Below, piece by piece: positions 8,686 to 18,524 of a DNA stretch of 64,000 nucleotides. Source of the DNA: Conexibacter woesei Iso977N (GTDB taxonomy: Bacteria; Actinomycetota; Thermoleophilia; Solirubrobacterales; Solirubrobacteraceae). The notes under the pieces are model-generated. The model searched no databases. It was not told the DNA's origin and worked only from the letters and a program-made list of their open reading frames with translations. The stretch's first letter is position 1. Each line of letters begins with the position of its first letter. Where the stretch lies: the NCBI RefSeq assembly GCF_000424625.1, contig NZ_AUKG01000001.1, positions 186,001 to 250,000 on the forward strand. Reading direction: 5' to 3'. A program made the translations under genes and the position numbers.

Positions 8686-10923
8686 CTAGGGGAAGAGGGG
8701 GGCTAGCGCTGAGGTGGCTTCGCGGAGAGATGCGAGGGGCCAGGACTCGGTGATCGAGGACAGCGACACTGTGAGGTTGGCGCTGCCGACGGTGCCGAGG
8801 GGGGTCACGGGGACTCCGGAGGTGACGAGGGCGTCGATGGCGGAGCGGGGGCCCGAGATGAGGAAGCCGCCGGAACGTTCGCCGAAGAGCGAGGCCCAGA
8901 CGTCATCGACGTCGCCGAGGTCCAGGGAGGCTCCGAGCGAGCCGGACAGGGCGGACTCCGCGATGGCGATCAGGAGGCCGCCTTCGGAGATGTCGTGGAT
9001 CGAGGACAGCGAGCCCGCGCGCGCCGCTGCCCGGATCGTGTCGAGGGTCTTCACCACCGACGGGATGTCGATCGGCGGCAGGCCGTCCGGCAGCGCCTCG
9101 CCGCGGAGCTTCGACAGCTCCGACGCGTCCAGGGACGGGTCGTCCAGCGAGTAGCCGACCAGCGCGATCGTGTCGCCTTCGTTCTTGAAGGCGATGGTCG
9201 TCGCGCGCTCCGGGTCGGGCAGGATGCCGACCATGCCGACGACGGGCGTCGGGTAGATCGGGCCGTCCGCGTTCTCGTTGTACAGCGACACGTTGCCGCC
9301 GACGATCGGCGCCTCCAGCGCGCGGCAGGCCTCGCCGAGGCCGCGGACGGCCTCGGTCAACTGCCAGGCGATGTGCGGCTTCTCGGGGTTGCCGAAGTTG
9401 AGGTTGTTGGTCGTCCCCAGCGGCTGGGCGCCGACCGCGGCGAGGTTCGCCGCGCACTCCAGCGCGTTGCCGATCGTGCCCCAGTAGGGGTCGGCGGCGA
9501 CACGGCGGCCGTTGCCGTCGATCGACGTCGCGATCGCCGGCGCGCCGTCGCCCATGTCGTGCAGCCAGAGCACCGCGGCGTCCGAGTCCTCGGGACGGCG
9601 CACGGTCCGGGACTGCACGATCGAGTCGTACTGCTCGAACAGCGGCCGGCGCGACGAGAGGTTCGGCGAGGACAGCAGCGCGATCAGCGTCTCCTGCACG
9701 TCGGCCTCGAACCCGAGGACCGCCGCAGGCGTCGCGTAGATCGGCGACGCCGGCTTCTCCGGCGCCAGGTCGTACAGCGGCGCGTCGTCGACCAAGCCGG
9801 TGACCGGCATGTCTCCGACGACTTCCTCACCACGCAGGATCCGGAAGCGATTGCCCTCGGTGACCACGCCGATCGCGGTCCCGTTGACCTCCCACTTCTC
9901 GCAGAGCGCCAGCACGTCGGCGACCTTCGCAGGCTCGCAGACGCAGAGCATCCGCTCCTGCGACTCCGACACCATGATCTCGAACGGCTCCATGTCGGCC
10001 TCGCGCAGCGGGACCTTCGCGACGTCGAGATCCAGCCCGACCTCGCCCCTCGCGGCCATCTCGGAAGCGGCCGACGTCAGGCCGGCAGCGCCCAGGTCCT
10101 GCAAGGCCACCAACAACCCGGAGGCCAGCAGCTCCAGCGAGCACTCCAGCAGCTTCGACTCCTCGAACGGGTCACCGACCTGCACGGACGGACGCTTGGA
10201 GTCGTCATCGACGTCCAGCTCGGTCGAGGCCAGCACCGAAGCGCCGCCGATCCCGTCGCGCCCCGTGGACGCGCCGAACAACACAAGGACATTGCCAACA
10301 CCGGCCGCCGCGGAGCGGACCATGTCGTCGGTCCGCGCCAGCCCGATCGCCATCGCGTTGACCAGGCAGTTGGTCTCGTACGGCGCCTCGAAGACGACCT
10401 CGCCGCCCACGGTCGGCACGCCGATCGAGTTGCCGTAGTGCCCGATCCCGGCCACGGCGCGGTCCAGCAGGTACCGCGAGCGCTCGGACGTCGGCTCGCC
10501 GAAGCGCAGGGAATCGAGAACGGCGATGGGACGCGCGCCCAAGGCGAAGATGTCGCGCAGGATCCCGCCGACGCCCGTCGCCGCGCCCTGGAACGGCTCG
10601 ACGGCGCTGGGGTGGTTGTGCGACTCGACCTTGAACGCGACCGCCCAGCCATCACCGACATCGACGGCGCCGGCGTTCTCGCCCGGCCCCATGACCACAG
10701 CCGGGCCCTCCGTCGGCAGCGTGCGCAGGAGCTTCTTGGAGTGCTTGTAGGCGCAGTGCTCGCTCCACAGCAGCGAGAACATCGCGAGCTCGACCTGGTT
10801 GGGCTCGCGCCCGCCCAGCTCGTCGCAGACCATCTTGTACTCGTCGCGCGTCAGCCCCAGCGCGACGGCGTGCTCGACGCCCGGCGCGTCCGAGGAAGCG
10901 GCGGCCTCAGGCGACGGCGACAC
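8686..10923 (-). CDS. purL: Phosphoribosylformylglycinamidine synthase subunit II (small PurL)
   Basis: Synthetase subunit that converts FGAR to FGAM using ATP and ammonia delivered by PurQ. At 745 residues it is the small PurL that needs PurQ and PurS partners. The N-terminal signature [20 protein letters not shown] carries the conserved His, followed by [12 protein letters not shown] and the ATP and FGAR domains through GGNVSLYNE and [12 protein letters not shown]. The start is GTG 10923, which overlaps the 3' end of purQ by 17 bp, so translation is probably coupled. Last gene of the purC-S-Q-L operon. Confidence 0.97.
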   Translation of the reverse strand: MSPSPEAAASSDAPGVEHAVALGLTRDEYKMVCDELGGREPNQVELAMFSLLWSEHCAYKHSKKLLRTLPTEGPAVVMGPGENAGAVDVGDGWAVAFKVESHNHPSAVEPFQGAATGVGGILRDIFALGARPIAVLDSLRFGEPTSERSRYLLDRAVAGIGHYGNSIGVPTVGGEVVFEAPYETNCLVNAMAIGLARTDDMVRSAAAGVGNVLVLFGASTGRDGIGGASVLASTELDVDDDSKRPSVQVGDPFEESKLLECSLELLASGLLVALQDLGAAGLTSAASEMAARGEVGLDLDVAKVPLREADMEPFEIMVSESQERMLCVCEPAKVADVLALCEKWEVNGTAIGVVTEGNRFRILRGEEVVGDMPVTGLVDDAPLYDLAPEKPASPIYATPAAVLGFEADVQETLIALLSSPNLSSRRPLFEQYDSIVQSRTVRRPEDSDAAVLWLHDMGDGAPAIATSIDGNGRRVAADPYWGTIGNALECAANLAAVGAQPLGTTNNLNFGNPEKPHIAWQLTEAVRGLGEACRALEAPIVGGNVSLYNENADGPIYPTPVVGMVGILPDPERATTIAFKNEGDTIALVGYSLDDPSLDASELSKLRGEALPDGLPPIDIPSVVKTLDTIRAAARAGSLSSIHDISEGGLLIAIAESALSGSLGASLDLGDVDDVWASLFGERSGGFLISGPRSAIDALVTSGVPVTPLGTVGSANLTVSLSSITESWPLASLREATSALAPLFP

Positions 10924-11554
10924 GGGTCATCCCCTCGAAGAGCTTCAGGCCGTCGGCCGAGCCGCCGGTCAGCACGTCCACCGCGTGCTCGGGATGCGGC
11001 ATCAAGCCCATCACATTGCCTTGCTCGTTGACGACGCCCGCGACGTCGTCCTGCGAGCCGTTGAAGTTGTGGCCGTCCGCGTAGCGCAGGACCACCTGCG
11101 AAGCGGGGACGTCGCCGTAGAAGCAGCCGTTCTGGTGCTTGGCCGGGATCGACAGCACGTCACCGACGGCACACGTCGAGGTGAACGGCGTGCCGGTCGT
11201 CTGCACCACCAGGTCGACCTGGCGGCACACGAACCGCAGGTCCTTGTTCGGCAGCAGCGCGCCCGGAAGCAGCCCCGCCTCGCACAGGATCTGGAACCCG
11301 TTGCAGATCCCCAAGACAGGACCGCCGGCCTGCGCGAACGCGATCACCGACTCCATCACCGGCGAGAACCGCGCGATCGACCCCGCGCGCAGGTAGTCGC
11401 CGTACGAGAACCCGCCCGGGATGACGACGCCGTCGACGCCGTGCAGATCCGCGTCGCCGTGCCACAGCGCCACCGGCTCGGCGACCTTCGCGACCGCCAA
11501 CCGCGCGTCCGCGTCGTCGCAGGTCCCCGGGAACGTGACGACGCCGAGCTTCAC
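10907..11554 (-). CDS. purQ: Phosphoribosylformylglycinamidine synthase subunit I (PurQ)
   Basis: Glutaminase subunit of FGAM synthase, supplying ammonia to PurL. Class I amidotransferase: N-terminal [18 protein letters not shown], nucleophile Cys in [15 protein letters not shown], and His/Glu in [10 protein letters not shown] chose GTG 11554 because it overlaps the purS stop (GTGA) and the protein begins at the expected first strand; frames further upstream are shadow. 215 residues, normal for PurQ. Confidence 0.96.
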   Translation of the reverse strand: MKLGVVTFPGTCDDADARLAVAKVAEPVALWHGDADLHGVDGVVIPGGFSYGDYLRAGSIARFSPVMESVIAFAQAGGPVLGICNGFQILCEAGLLPGALLPNKDLRFVCRQVDLVVQTTGTPFTSTCAVGDVLSIPAKHQNGCFYGDVPASQVVLRYADGHNFNGSQDDVAGVVNEQGNVMGLMPHPEHAVDVLTGGSADGLKLFEGMTRVAVA

Positions 11555-11778
11555 GCGGACACCGTCTGGATCTCGTAGTCCTCGATCAGCGGGTTGGCCA
11601 GCAGCTTGCGGCACATGTCGTCCAGCTGCGCGGCGTCCTCGACGTCCAGCTCGACCAGCCGGCCAACGTGCACGTTCGCGACGCCCGCGAAGCCCAAAGC
11701 AGGCAGGGCGCGCTCGACCGCGACACCCTGCGGGTCCAGGATCCCAGCCTTCGGGCGGATCAGCACACGCGCTCTCAT
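11551..11778 (-). CDS. purS: Phosphoribosylformylglycinamidine synthase subunit PurS
   Basis: A 75-residue structural subunit that bridges PurL and PurQ. It starts MRARVLIRPKAGILDPQG and contains the PurS-typical GVANVHVGRLVEL stretch. ATG 11778 overlaps the purC stop by 4 bp (ATGA), and its own stop overlaps the purQ GTG by 4 bp, a fully coupled chain. Confidence 0.95.
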   Translation of the reverse strand: MRARVLIRPKAGILDPQGVAVERALPALGFAGVANVHVGRLVELDVEDAAQLDDMCRKLLANPLIEDYEIQTVSA

Positions 11779-12689
11779 GACGCTGCCGTCCGCGAGAGCC
11801 AGGAGCCGAACGACTCGCCTGTGACCGACTCGTACGCCTCGACGTACTTCGCGCGCGTCTCCACCACCACGTCCTTTGGTACCTCCGGTGCCGGTGGGCT
11901 CTTGTCCCACCCTGTCCCTGCCGCCCAGTCACGGACGAACTGCTTGTCGAACGACGGCTGCCCGTGCCCGGGCTCGTAGCCGTCGAGCGGCCAGTACCGC
12001 GACGAGTCCGGCGTCAGCGCCTCGTCGGCCAACACCAACCCACCGTCCGCGTCCAGCCCGAACTCGAACTTCGTGTCGGCCAGGATCACGCCGCGCTCGC
12101 GCGCGAGCCCCGCCGCGAAGGCGTACAACTCGATCGACACGTCGCGCAGGCGCCCCGCCAAAGACGCATCGCCCAGCACCTCGACCGCACGCTCGAACGA
12201 GATCGCCTCGTCGTGGTCGCCCAGCTCGGCCTTGGTCGACGGCGTGAAGATCGGCGTCGGCAGCTGCTGGGACTCGCGCAGCCCCGGCGGCAGCTCGATC
12301 CCGGACACGCTGCCGGACGCCGAGTAGTCCTTCCAGCCCGACCCCGTGATGTAGCCGCGCACGACGCACTCGATCGGCAGCATCTCCAGCCTCTGCACCG
12401 CCATCGCGCGGCCGCGCACCGCATCCGGGACACCCTCGGTGGCCGAGATGTAGTGGTTGGGCACGATGTGCCCGGTCTTGTTGAACCAGAAGACCGAGAT
12501 CCCCGTCAGGACCTTGCCCTTGTCCGGGATGCCGTTCGGGTGCACGACGTCATAGGTCGAGATGCGGTCGGAGGCGACCAGCAGCAGCCGGTCGTCCTCC
12601 AGCGCGTAGATCTCCCGCACCTTGCCGCTCGCGACGAGCGGGAGGTCGAGGTCGGCGGCGGACGTCACGCCCTCAAAGTACCGAAGCAC
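11775..12689 (-). CDS. purC: SAICAR synthase (PurC)
   Basis: Phosphoribosylaminoimidazole-succinocarboxamide synthase, which joins CAIR and aspartate using ATP. Visible motifs are SGKVREIY near the N-terminus, the SDRISTYDVV segment, the CVVRGYITGSGWKDY region and a C-terminal substrate region (LADTKFEFGLD). 304 residues, the longer bacterial/yeast-like version. Start is GTG 12689. First gene of the purC-S-Q-L operon; 30 bp separate it from the TetR gene upstream. Confidence 0.96.
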   Translation of the reverse strand: MLRYFEGVTSAADLDLPLVASGKVREIYALEDDRLLLVASDRISTYDVVHPNGIPDKGKVLTGISVFWFNKTGHIVPNHYISATEGVPDAVRGRAMAVQRLEMLPIECVVRGYITGSGWKDYSASGSVSGIELPPGLRESQQLPTPIFTPSTKAELGDHDEAISFERAVEVLGDASLAGRLRDVSIELYAFAAGLARERGVILADTKFEFGLDADGGLVLADEALTPDSSRYWPLDGYEPGHGQPSFDKQFVRDWAAGTGWDKSPPAPEVPKDVVVETRAKYVEAYESVTGESFGSWLSRTAAS

Positions 12690-12719
12690 GCGGCGCGGAA
12701 GCCGCGCGGGCCGTGCGCG

Positions 12720-13382
12720 TTAAGCGGACTTCGCGGAGAACTCGCGCACCATCGTGCACGGATCCGCGGCGATGCCGTGCATCGGCTCGTCGCGCGCGCC
12801 CTCGGCCTTCGCCAGGCCGCGGATGATCACGTCGAGGTACCGGTCCCACGCGGGCTCGGGCAGCAGCAGGCCGTCCATCGGCCGGATCGCGGCGCCGAGC
12901 ATCTTCGTCGCCGTCGAGACGTCGCCCGGCTCGATGCCCTCGCGCAGGACGCCCGCCGCGACGGCCGGCGCCATGACGCGCTCGACCGCCTCCATCACGC
13001 GGTCGGTCAGCTCCGGCGGCGGGACGAAGCGCGTCGCGACCGCCTCGAAGAACGCCTTGTTCTTCGCCTGCGACTCCATCGAGTGGCGCAGGAACGCGCG
13101 CAGCGGCGCGAGCGGGCACTCGGTCTCCAGCAGCGCGACGTCGACCGCGGCGATGACCTCCTCGATGAAGCCCTCGAAGACCGCGACGACCAGCGCCTCC
13201 TTGGTCGGGAAGCGCCGGAAGAACGTCGCCTTGCCGACGCCCGCGCGGCGGGCGATCTCCTCGACGCCGACGTCCATCCCGCCCTCGGCGAACGCGTCGC
13301 GCGCGGCCTCGAGGATCAGCTCGCGGTTGCGGCGTGCGTCGGCGCGAAGGGGCAGCGGAGTCGAAGGCGTGGTGGAGGACAT
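12720..13382 (-). CDS. TetR family repressor, probable regulator of the adjacent MFS pump
   Basis: A 220-residue TetR-type repressor. N-terminal HTH: NRELILEAARDAFAEGG, then VEEIARRAGVGKATFFRRFPTKEAL. The C-terminal ligand domain is helical with no specific signature. ATG 13382 is preferred over an upstream ORF start because it places the HTH about 20 residues in. It is divergent from the MFS gene across a 205-bp region holding four CGGACCGNNCGGTCCG-type palindromes, which makes it the likely drug-sensing repressor of that pump. A TACGCT -10-like box lies about 20 bp before its start. Confidence 0.92.
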   Translation of the reverse strand: MSSTTPSTPLPLRADARRNRELILEAARDAFAEGGMDVGVEEIARRAGVGKATFFRRFPTKEALVVAVFEGFIEEVIAAVDVALLETECPLAPLRAFLRHSMESQAKNKAFFEAVATRFVPPPELTDRVMEAVERVMAPAVAAGVLREGIEPGDVSTATKMLGAAIRPMDGLLLPEPAWDRYLDVIIRGLAKAEGARDEPMHGIAADPCTMVREFSAKSA

Positions 13383-13428
13383 TCGAAGAAGACCCACCGC
13401 AGAGCGTAACACCTTCGCGTCCGCAACT

Positions 13429-13550
13429 GGACCGCCTGGTCCGGAAATACGGACCGAGCGGTCCGAAAAGACGGACCGGGCGGTCCGCTTGTGTTATGGT
13501 CATCCGGACCGAGCGGTCCGCTTGCTCCAGGACGAACCATCCGAGCGCTC
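13429..13550. promoter_or_regulatory. Array of 4-5 phased operator palindromes between TetR and MFS genes
   Basis: Perfect CGGACCG-N2-CGGTCCG palindromes lie at 13450-13465 (spacer AG), 13472-13487 (GG) and 13505-13520 (AG). A shorter GGACC-N4-GGTCC is at 13429-13442 and a decayed copy is centred near 13544. Centres are about 22, 22, 33 and 32 bp apart, i.e. close to whole helical turns. A TATGGT -10-like box for the pump (13495-13500) sits between copies 3 and 4. Confidence 0.82.
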
Positions 13551-13587
13551 CGCTCAACCCCATCAACAACTCCCCCATCACACCCTC

Positions 13588-15072
13588 ATGACCGACCTCT
13601 CCTCCCCCGCAACAACGCGCCACGTGACCGAGGACTCCCCGGTCGCGCGCCACTGGGCCGTCACGGTCGTCGTGGTCTGCCTCGCGCAGTTCATGGTGAT
13701 CCTGGACGCGACGATCACGAACGTCGCGCTCCCGTCGATCCAGTCCGACCTCCACTTCTCGCCCGCCGACTTGCAGTGGGTCGTCAACGCCTACCTGCTG
13801 GTCTTCGGCGGCTTCCTGCTCCTCGGCGGCCGCGCCGGCGACCTGCTCGGCCGGCGCAGGCTGTTCGTCATCGGCATCACGATCTTCACCTTCGCCTCGC
13901 TGCTCGACGGCCTGGCGACCTCGCCGGGCTTCCTCGTCGGCGCTCGCGCGCTGCAGGGTCTCGGTGCCGCGCTCGTCTCCCCCGCCGCGCTGTCGATCAT
14001 CACGACGACGGTCCCGGAAGGCCCGGACCGCGCGAAGGCGCTCGGCGCGTTCGCCGCGATCTCCGGCGGCGGCGGCGCCGTCGGCCTGCTGCTCGGCGGC
14101 CTGCTGACCGACGCCCTCTCGTGGCAGTGGGTCTTCTTCGTCAACGTCCCGGTCGGCCTCGCGACCCTGGCGCTCGCGCTGCGGTACGTGCCGGAGTCCA
14201 AGGCCGAGGACACCGAAGGCGGCTTCGACCTCGTCGGCGCGACGCTCGTCACGTCCGGCCTGGTCGTCCTGACCTACGCGATCGTCAAGGCCCAGGACTT
14301 CGGCTGGGGCAGCGCCAAGACGCTCGGCCTCGGTGCCGTGGCGATCGGCCTGCTCGGCGCGTTCACCTGGACCCAGAGGATCTTCAAGCACCCGCTGATC
14401 AAGTTGTCCATCTTCAGGAAGCGCACGCTGACGACGGCCAACTTCGTGACGCTGTTCCTGCTCTCCGGCATGCAGGCGTTCTTCTTCTTCGGCTCGCTGT
14501 ACTTCCAGCAGATCAAGGGCTTCAACGCCCTGGAGTCCGGCCTCGCGTTCGTCCCGATGACGCTCGGGATCATCGCCGGCTCGGTGAGCTCGCAGAAGCT
14601 GATGGCCCGCTTCGGCGTCAAGGCCGTGCTGCTCGGCGGCATGATGCTGGGCGCAGCCGGGATGCTCTGGACGGTCCAGCTGACGCCGGACTCCAGCTAC
14701 TGGGTCGGCTTCCTGCCCGGGATCGCGCTGCTGGCGCTCGGCATCGGCCACGCGTTCGTGCCGCTGACGCTGATCGCCACCGGTGGCGTGGCGCCCGACG
14801 AGTCGGGCCTGGCGTCCGGGCTGTTCAACACGAGCCAGCAGGTCGGCGGCGCGCTGGGCCTGGCCGTGCTGTCGACGTTCGCGAACTCCGCGACCGACAG
14901 CTTCCACGGCGCCCACGAGGACGCGCTGGTGCACGGCTACACGACGGCCTTCGGGATCGGCGCGGCGCTGCTCGCGCTGGCCGCGGTGGTCACGTGGGTC
15001 ACGCTGCGCTCCGGCGAGGCCAACGAGTCGGCCGCGTCGGCCGAAGGAGTGGAGGCGCTCGTCGCGGCCTAG
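13588..15072 (+). CDS. MFS drug efflux transporter (DHA2, EmrB/QacA type)
   Basis: A 494-residue major facilitator with 14 predicted membrane segments. The DHA2 N-terminal signature is VILDATITNVALPSIQ, motif A is GGRAGDLLGRRRLFV, and motif C falls in the GGGGAVGLLLGG stretch. Start ATG 13588 follows an A/C-rich leader. It is controlled, by inference, by the divergent TetR protein through the operator array upstream. Its stop codon overlaps the convergent purB stop. Substrates are likely lipophilic or cationic drugs, by family only. Confidence 0.93.
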   Translation: MTDLSSPATTRHVTEDSPVARHWAVTVVVVCLAQFMVILDATITNVALPSIQSDLHFSPADLQWVVNAYLLVFGGFLLLGGRAGDLLGRRRLFVIGITIFTFASLLDGLATSPGFLVGARALQGLGAALVSPAALSIITTTVPEGPDRAKALGAFAAISGGGGAVGLLLGGLLTDALSWQWVFFVNVPVGLATLALALRYVPESKAEDTEGGFDLVGATLVTSGLVVLTYAIVKAQDFGWGSAKTLGLGAVAIGLLGAFTWTQRIFKHPLIKLSIFRKRTLTTANFVTLFLLSGMQAFFFFGSLYFQQIKGFNALESGLAFVPMTLGIIAGSVSSQKLMARFGVKAVLLGGMMLGAAGMLWTVQLTPDSSYWVGFLPGIALLALGIGHAFVPLTLIATGGVAPDESGLASGLFNTSQQVGGALGLAVLSTFANSATDSFHGAHEDALVHGYTTAFGIGAALLALAAVVTWVTLRSGEANESAASAEGVEALVAA

Positions 15073-16376
15073 GCCGCGGCGGGCTCGCCCGCCGGCGCCA
15101 CCACGTCCAGGCGGTTCACGATCTCGTGAGCGTGCTTGGTGTAGTGCGACAGGTCGAAGATCGCGTCGAGGTCGAGGGCCCGCACCTGCGGGTCCTCGTC
15201 GTCTTCCAGGATCGAGCGCAGCTGGGTCCGGGTGTCCCAGGCCTGCTGCGCCGTGCGCTGCGCGATCCGGTAGGCGTCGTCGCGCTGCAGGCCGCCGGCG
15301 ACCAGCGCCAGCAGGACCCGCTGGGAGAACAGCGCGCCGTAGGTGAGGTCGATGTTCTCGCGCATGCGGTCTGAGTGGACGACCATGCCGCGCGCCAGGC
15401 GCGTGGCCAAGGCGTACATGTAGTCCAGCGCGATCGTGGCGTCCGGCAGGACGACGCGCTCGGCGCCGGAGTGCGAGATGTCGCGCTCGTGCCAGAGCGC
15501 GACGTCTTCCACACCAACTTGCGCGTAGCCGCGCAGGACGCGCGCCAACCCCGTGATGCGCTCCGACGTGATCGGGTTGCGCTTGTGCGGCATCGCGCTG
15601 CTGCCCTTCTGGGCACCGGCCCGGAACGGCTCCTCGACCTCGCGCACCTCGGTGCGCTGCAGGTGGCGGATCTCCGTGGCGAAGCGCTCCAGCCCCGCGC
15701 CGGCCAGCGCGATCGCCTGCAGCAGCTCGGCGTGGCGGTCGCGGGCGACGACCTGCGTCGAGACCGGCTCGGCCTCCAGGCCCAGGCGCGCCAGCACGCG
15801 GCGCTCGAAGTCCGGCGAGGTCGCGCTGTAGGTCCCGACCGCGCCGGAGACCGCGCCGACGCTGACCTGGTCGACCGCCGCCTCCAGCCGCTTCAGGTTG
15901 CGATCGGCCTCGAACGCGAAGCCCGCGAGCTTGATGCCGAACGTCGTCGGCTCGGCGTGGACGCCGTGCGTGCGCCCGACGCAGACCGTGTCGACGTAGG
16001 CGCGCGCCTGCTCGGCCAACGCGTCGCGGAAGTCCCGGGCGCCCGCGATCAGCAGGTCGCCGGCCTTGCGCAGCTGGACGCCCAAAGCGGTGTCGAGCAC
16101 GTCGGAGGACGTGAGCCCGTAGTGGATCCAGCGCCCCGCCTCGCCCGCGGACGCGGACAGCACGTCCACGAACGCCGCGACGTCGTGGTCGGTGATCTTC
16201 TCGCGCTCCAGCACGGCGTCGACCGTGAACGTCGCGAGCGAGATCGCCTCCAGCTCGGCGGGCGTCGGCCCCTCGGTCTCCAGGGCGCAGGCGACCTCCA
16301 CCTGCCGCCAGCTCTCGAGCTTGGCCTCGTCGGTCCAGACGGCCCCGATCTCGGGGCGGGTGTAGCGCGGGATCAC
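15069..16376 (-). CDS. purB: Adenylosuccinate lyase (PurB)
   Basis: Cleaves SAICAR to AICAR and adenylosuccinate to AMP. The fumarase-superfamily signature KGSSAMPHKRNPI is intact, and VGRTHGVHAEPT contains the conserved His. 435 residues, normal. The start GTG 16376 gives VIPRYTRPEIGAVW, the standard N-terminus. The purE stop lies 27 bp upstream, so purD-purE-purB form an operon. The 3' end overlaps the convergent MFS gene by 4 bp, leaving no room for a terminator between them. Confidence 0.97.
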   Translation of the reverse strand: MIPRYTRPEIGAVWTDEAKLESWRQVEVACALETEGPTPAELEAISLATFTVDAVLEREKITDHDVAAFVDVLSASAGEAGRWIHYGLTSSDVLDTALGVQLRKAGDLLIAGARDFRDALAEQARAYVDTVCVGRTHGVHAEPTTFGIKLAGFAFEADRNLKRLEAAVDQVSVGAVSGAVGTYSATSPDFERRVLARLGLEAEPVSTQVVARDRHAELLQAIALAGAGLERFATEIRHLQRTEVREVEEPFRAGAQKGSSAMPHKRNPITSERITGLARVLRGYAQVGVEDVALWHERDISHSGAERVVLPDATIALDYMYALATRLARGMVVHSDRMRENIDLTYGALFSQRVLLALVAGGLQRDDAYRIAQRTAQQAWDTRTQLRSILEDDEDPQVRALDLDAIFDLSHYTKHAHEIVNRLDVVAPAGEPAAA

Positions 16377-16403
16377 ATGGCGGAAGGTTACCCGCCGCCC
16401 TCC

Positions 16404-16886
16404 CTACGCGTTCAGGATGCGGAGCGCCAGGTCGCCGGCGTTCTTCGCGTTGTCCAGCCCCACGGCGGCGACCGCGAAGCCGGGTGGCATCTGGACGATC
16501 GAGAGGATCGCGTCGAGCCCGCCCGCGGCGCTGAACGGCGACGACAGCGGGACGCCGATGACCGGCAGGTCGGTGTGGGTGGCGGCAAGGCCGGGCAGCG
16601 CGGCGTTCAGTCCTGAGCCCGCGATGATGACCTTCAGCCCGCGCATGCGCGCGTTCCTGCAGTAGTCGGCGACCTGGTCCGGTTCGCGGTGGGCCGACAG
16701 CACCCGCGTCTCGGACCGGACGCCGGCCGCCGTCAGAACCTTCTCCGCGGCGGCCATCGTGTCCATGTCGGACTGCGAGGCCATGATGATCCCGACGCGC
16801 GGCGCGTCCGCCTCCTCGGCGGCCTCCTCGAGCTGCGTCAGCGTCTCGGGCGCGGCGGTCGTCCCAGGCTGGGGCTGCTCGGTCAT
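16404..16886 (-). CDS. purE: PurE-type AIR carboxylase / N5-CAIR mutase, variant motifs
   Basis: A 160-residue PurE-fold protein forming CAIR. The catalytic SAHREPDQV histidine motif is present and the C-terminal SIVQMPPG follows. Two usual class I signatures are altered: GSxSD reads ASQSD, and AHLPG reads AALPG (within [13 protein letters not shown]). About 30 extra residues, Glu- and Thr-rich, precede the fold. ATG 16886 overlaps the purD stop (ATGA). No purK is seen nearby, so whether it uses N5-CAIR (class I) or AIR plus CO2 (class II) is open. Confidence 0.9.
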   Translation of the reverse strand: MTEQPQPGTTAAPETLTQLEEAAEEADAPRVGIIMASQSDMDTMAAAEKVLTAAGVRSETRVLSAHREPDQVADYCRNARMRGLKVIIAGSGLNAALPGLAATHTDLPVIGVPLSSPFSAAGGLDAILSIVQMPPGFAVAAVGLDNAKNAGDLALRILNA

Positions 16887-18154
16887 GGCGTCGCTCGCTC
16901 CACGGCGCGCAGGGCGATGTCGCGCCGCAGCTGCCGTCCGTCGAAGTGGATGAGGTCGGCCGCAGCATAAGCGCGATCGCGCGCCGCCGCCGGATCCGGT
17001 CCGAGCGCGGTGACGTTCAGGACACGCCCGCCCGCGGTGACGACGTCGCCCGCGTCGTTGCGCGCGGTCCCGGCGTGCAGCACCTCGGCGCCCGCGCGGG
17101 CCGCGTCCTCCAGGCCCGTGATGACGTCGCCGGACCGCGACGACGCCGGGTACCCGGCGCTCGCCTCCACGACCGTGACCGCCCAGTCGTCGCCGAACTC
17201 CATCGCGCCGCCGCTGGCCAGGCCGCCCGGACGGGTCGCCGCCATCAGCGTCTCGAGCAGGTCGGAGCGCAGCCGCGGCAGGACGACCTGCGTCTCGGGA
17301 TCGCCGAAGCGCGCGTTGAACTCGATCACCATCGGCCCCTCGGCGGTCAGCATCAGCCCCGCGTAGAGGCAGCCGTGGAACGGCGTCCCGCGCTCGCGCA
17401 GCAGGTCGACGACCGGCTGGTGGATCTGGCGGACGATCTCGTCGCGGTCGGGCGCGCCCGGGACCGGCGAGTAGGCGCCCATGCCGCCGGTGTTCGGCCC
17501 CTCGTCGCCGTCGAAGATCCGCTTGTAGTCCTGCGCGGAGACCATCGGGACCGCGCGCTCGCCGTCGCAGATCGCGAACAGCGACAGCTCCTCGCCCTCC
17601 AGGAAGTCCTCGATCACGACCGGGCCGTCGCCGAAGCGCCGCGCCTCGATCATCTCGGCCAGCGCCGCGCGCGCGGTCGCCTCGTCGGGCGCGACGACGA
17701 CGCCCTTGCCCGCCGCCAGCCCGTCGAACTTGATGACGGTCGGGTAGCGCCCGTCGATCGCCTCCAGGCCCTCGTCGACGGACGTGACCTCGGCCCAGTT
17801 GGCGGTCGGGACGCCCGCGGAGGACATGACCTCCTTGGCGAACGCCTTCGACCCCTCCATCTGGGCGGCCGCGGCGGACGGGCCGAAGTACCGGATCCCC
17901 GCCGCCTCCAGCCTGTCGCAGAGGCCGCCGACCAGCGGCGCCTCCGGCCCGACGACCACGAGGTCGACGTGCCGCTCGGCCGCCAGCGCGACGAGCCCGT
18001 CGAGGTCGTCGACCCCCACCGGGAAGCACTCGGCGACCTGCGCGATCCCGGGGTTCCCGGGCGCGGCGAGCAGCTCAGGCTGCTGGGGCGAGCGCGCGAG
18101 CGCGTTGACCAGCGCGTGCTCGCGGCCGCCACCGCCGACGATGAGGACCTTCAT
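16883..18154 (-). CDS. purD: Phosphoribosylamine-glycine ligase (GARS, PurD)
   Basis: ATP-grasp ligase joining phosphoribosylamine and glycine (purine step 2). N-terminal [13 protein letters not shown] is diagnostic. The ATP-grasp core includes [18 protein letters not shown], and [12 protein letters not shown] plus [12 protein letters not shown] provide the metal and substrate motifs. 423 residues, monofunctional. First gene of a purD-purE-purB run; it overlaps purE by 4 bp. Confidence 0.97.
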   Translation of the reverse strand: MKVLIVGGGGREHALVNALARSPQQPELLAAPGNPGIAQVAECFPVGVDDLDGLVALAAERHVDLVVVGPEAPLVGGLCDRLEAAGIRYFGPSAAAAQMEGSKAFAKEVMSSAGVPTANWAEVTSVDEGLEAIDGRYPTVIKFDGLAAGKGVVVAPDEATARAALAEMIEARRFGDGPVVIEDFLEGEELSLFAICDGERAVPMVSAQDYKRIFDGDEGPNTGGMGAYSPVPGAPDRDEIVRQIHQPVVDLLRERGTPFHGCLYAGLMLTAEGPMVIEFNARFGDPETQVVLPRLRSDLLETLMAATRPGGLASGGAMEFGDDWAVTVVEASAGYPASSRSGDVITGLEDAARAGAEVLHAGTARNDAGDVVTAGGRVLNVTALGPDPAAARDRAYAAADLIHFDGRQLRRDIALRAVERATP

Positions 18155-18179
18155 GAAGCGCGTTGCGTCCCTGAGCGAT

Positions 18180-18461
18180 CTAGAGCGACGCGATGAAGTC
18201 GTCGATCGGGATCGCGCTGAGCGTCTCGAACCGGCCGGTCCCGCGGGAGCCGAGCTCCAGCGACACGCGCGCCATCGTGGTCTCGTCGGGGGCCTCGACG
18301 ATGCTCACGAAGTCGAACCGTCCGAGGACCGACCACTGAGCCTTCACGGTCGCGCCGAGCTGCTCGACCTCGGAGTTGACCTCGCGGATCCGCTGCGGGT
18401 TGTTCTTGACCGTCTGGACGCCCTCAGGCGTGAGCGTGGAGAGCATGATGAACGTCGGCAT
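18180..18461 (-). CDS. GYD domain protein
   Basis: A 93-residue ferredoxin-like-fold protein of the GYD family, named for a Gly-Tyr-Asp motif that here reads [13 protein letters not shown]. It starts [23 protein letters not shown] good ribosome site (AAGGGG) stands 5 nt before ATG 18461. The stop lies 25 bp upstream of the purD start on the same strand, but no metabolic link is known. Family function is unknown. Confidence 0.82.
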   Translation of the reverse strand: MPTFIMLSTLTPEGVQTVKNNPQRIREVNSEVEQLGATVKAQWSVLGRFDFVSIVEAPDETTMARVSLELGSRGTGRFETLSAIPIDDFIASL

Positions 18462-18524
18462 AACGCCCCTTCTACCCCATCTGCGCATGTCGCGGGGCGC
18501 GGCCCCTACCCTCAGGTGCTGACA

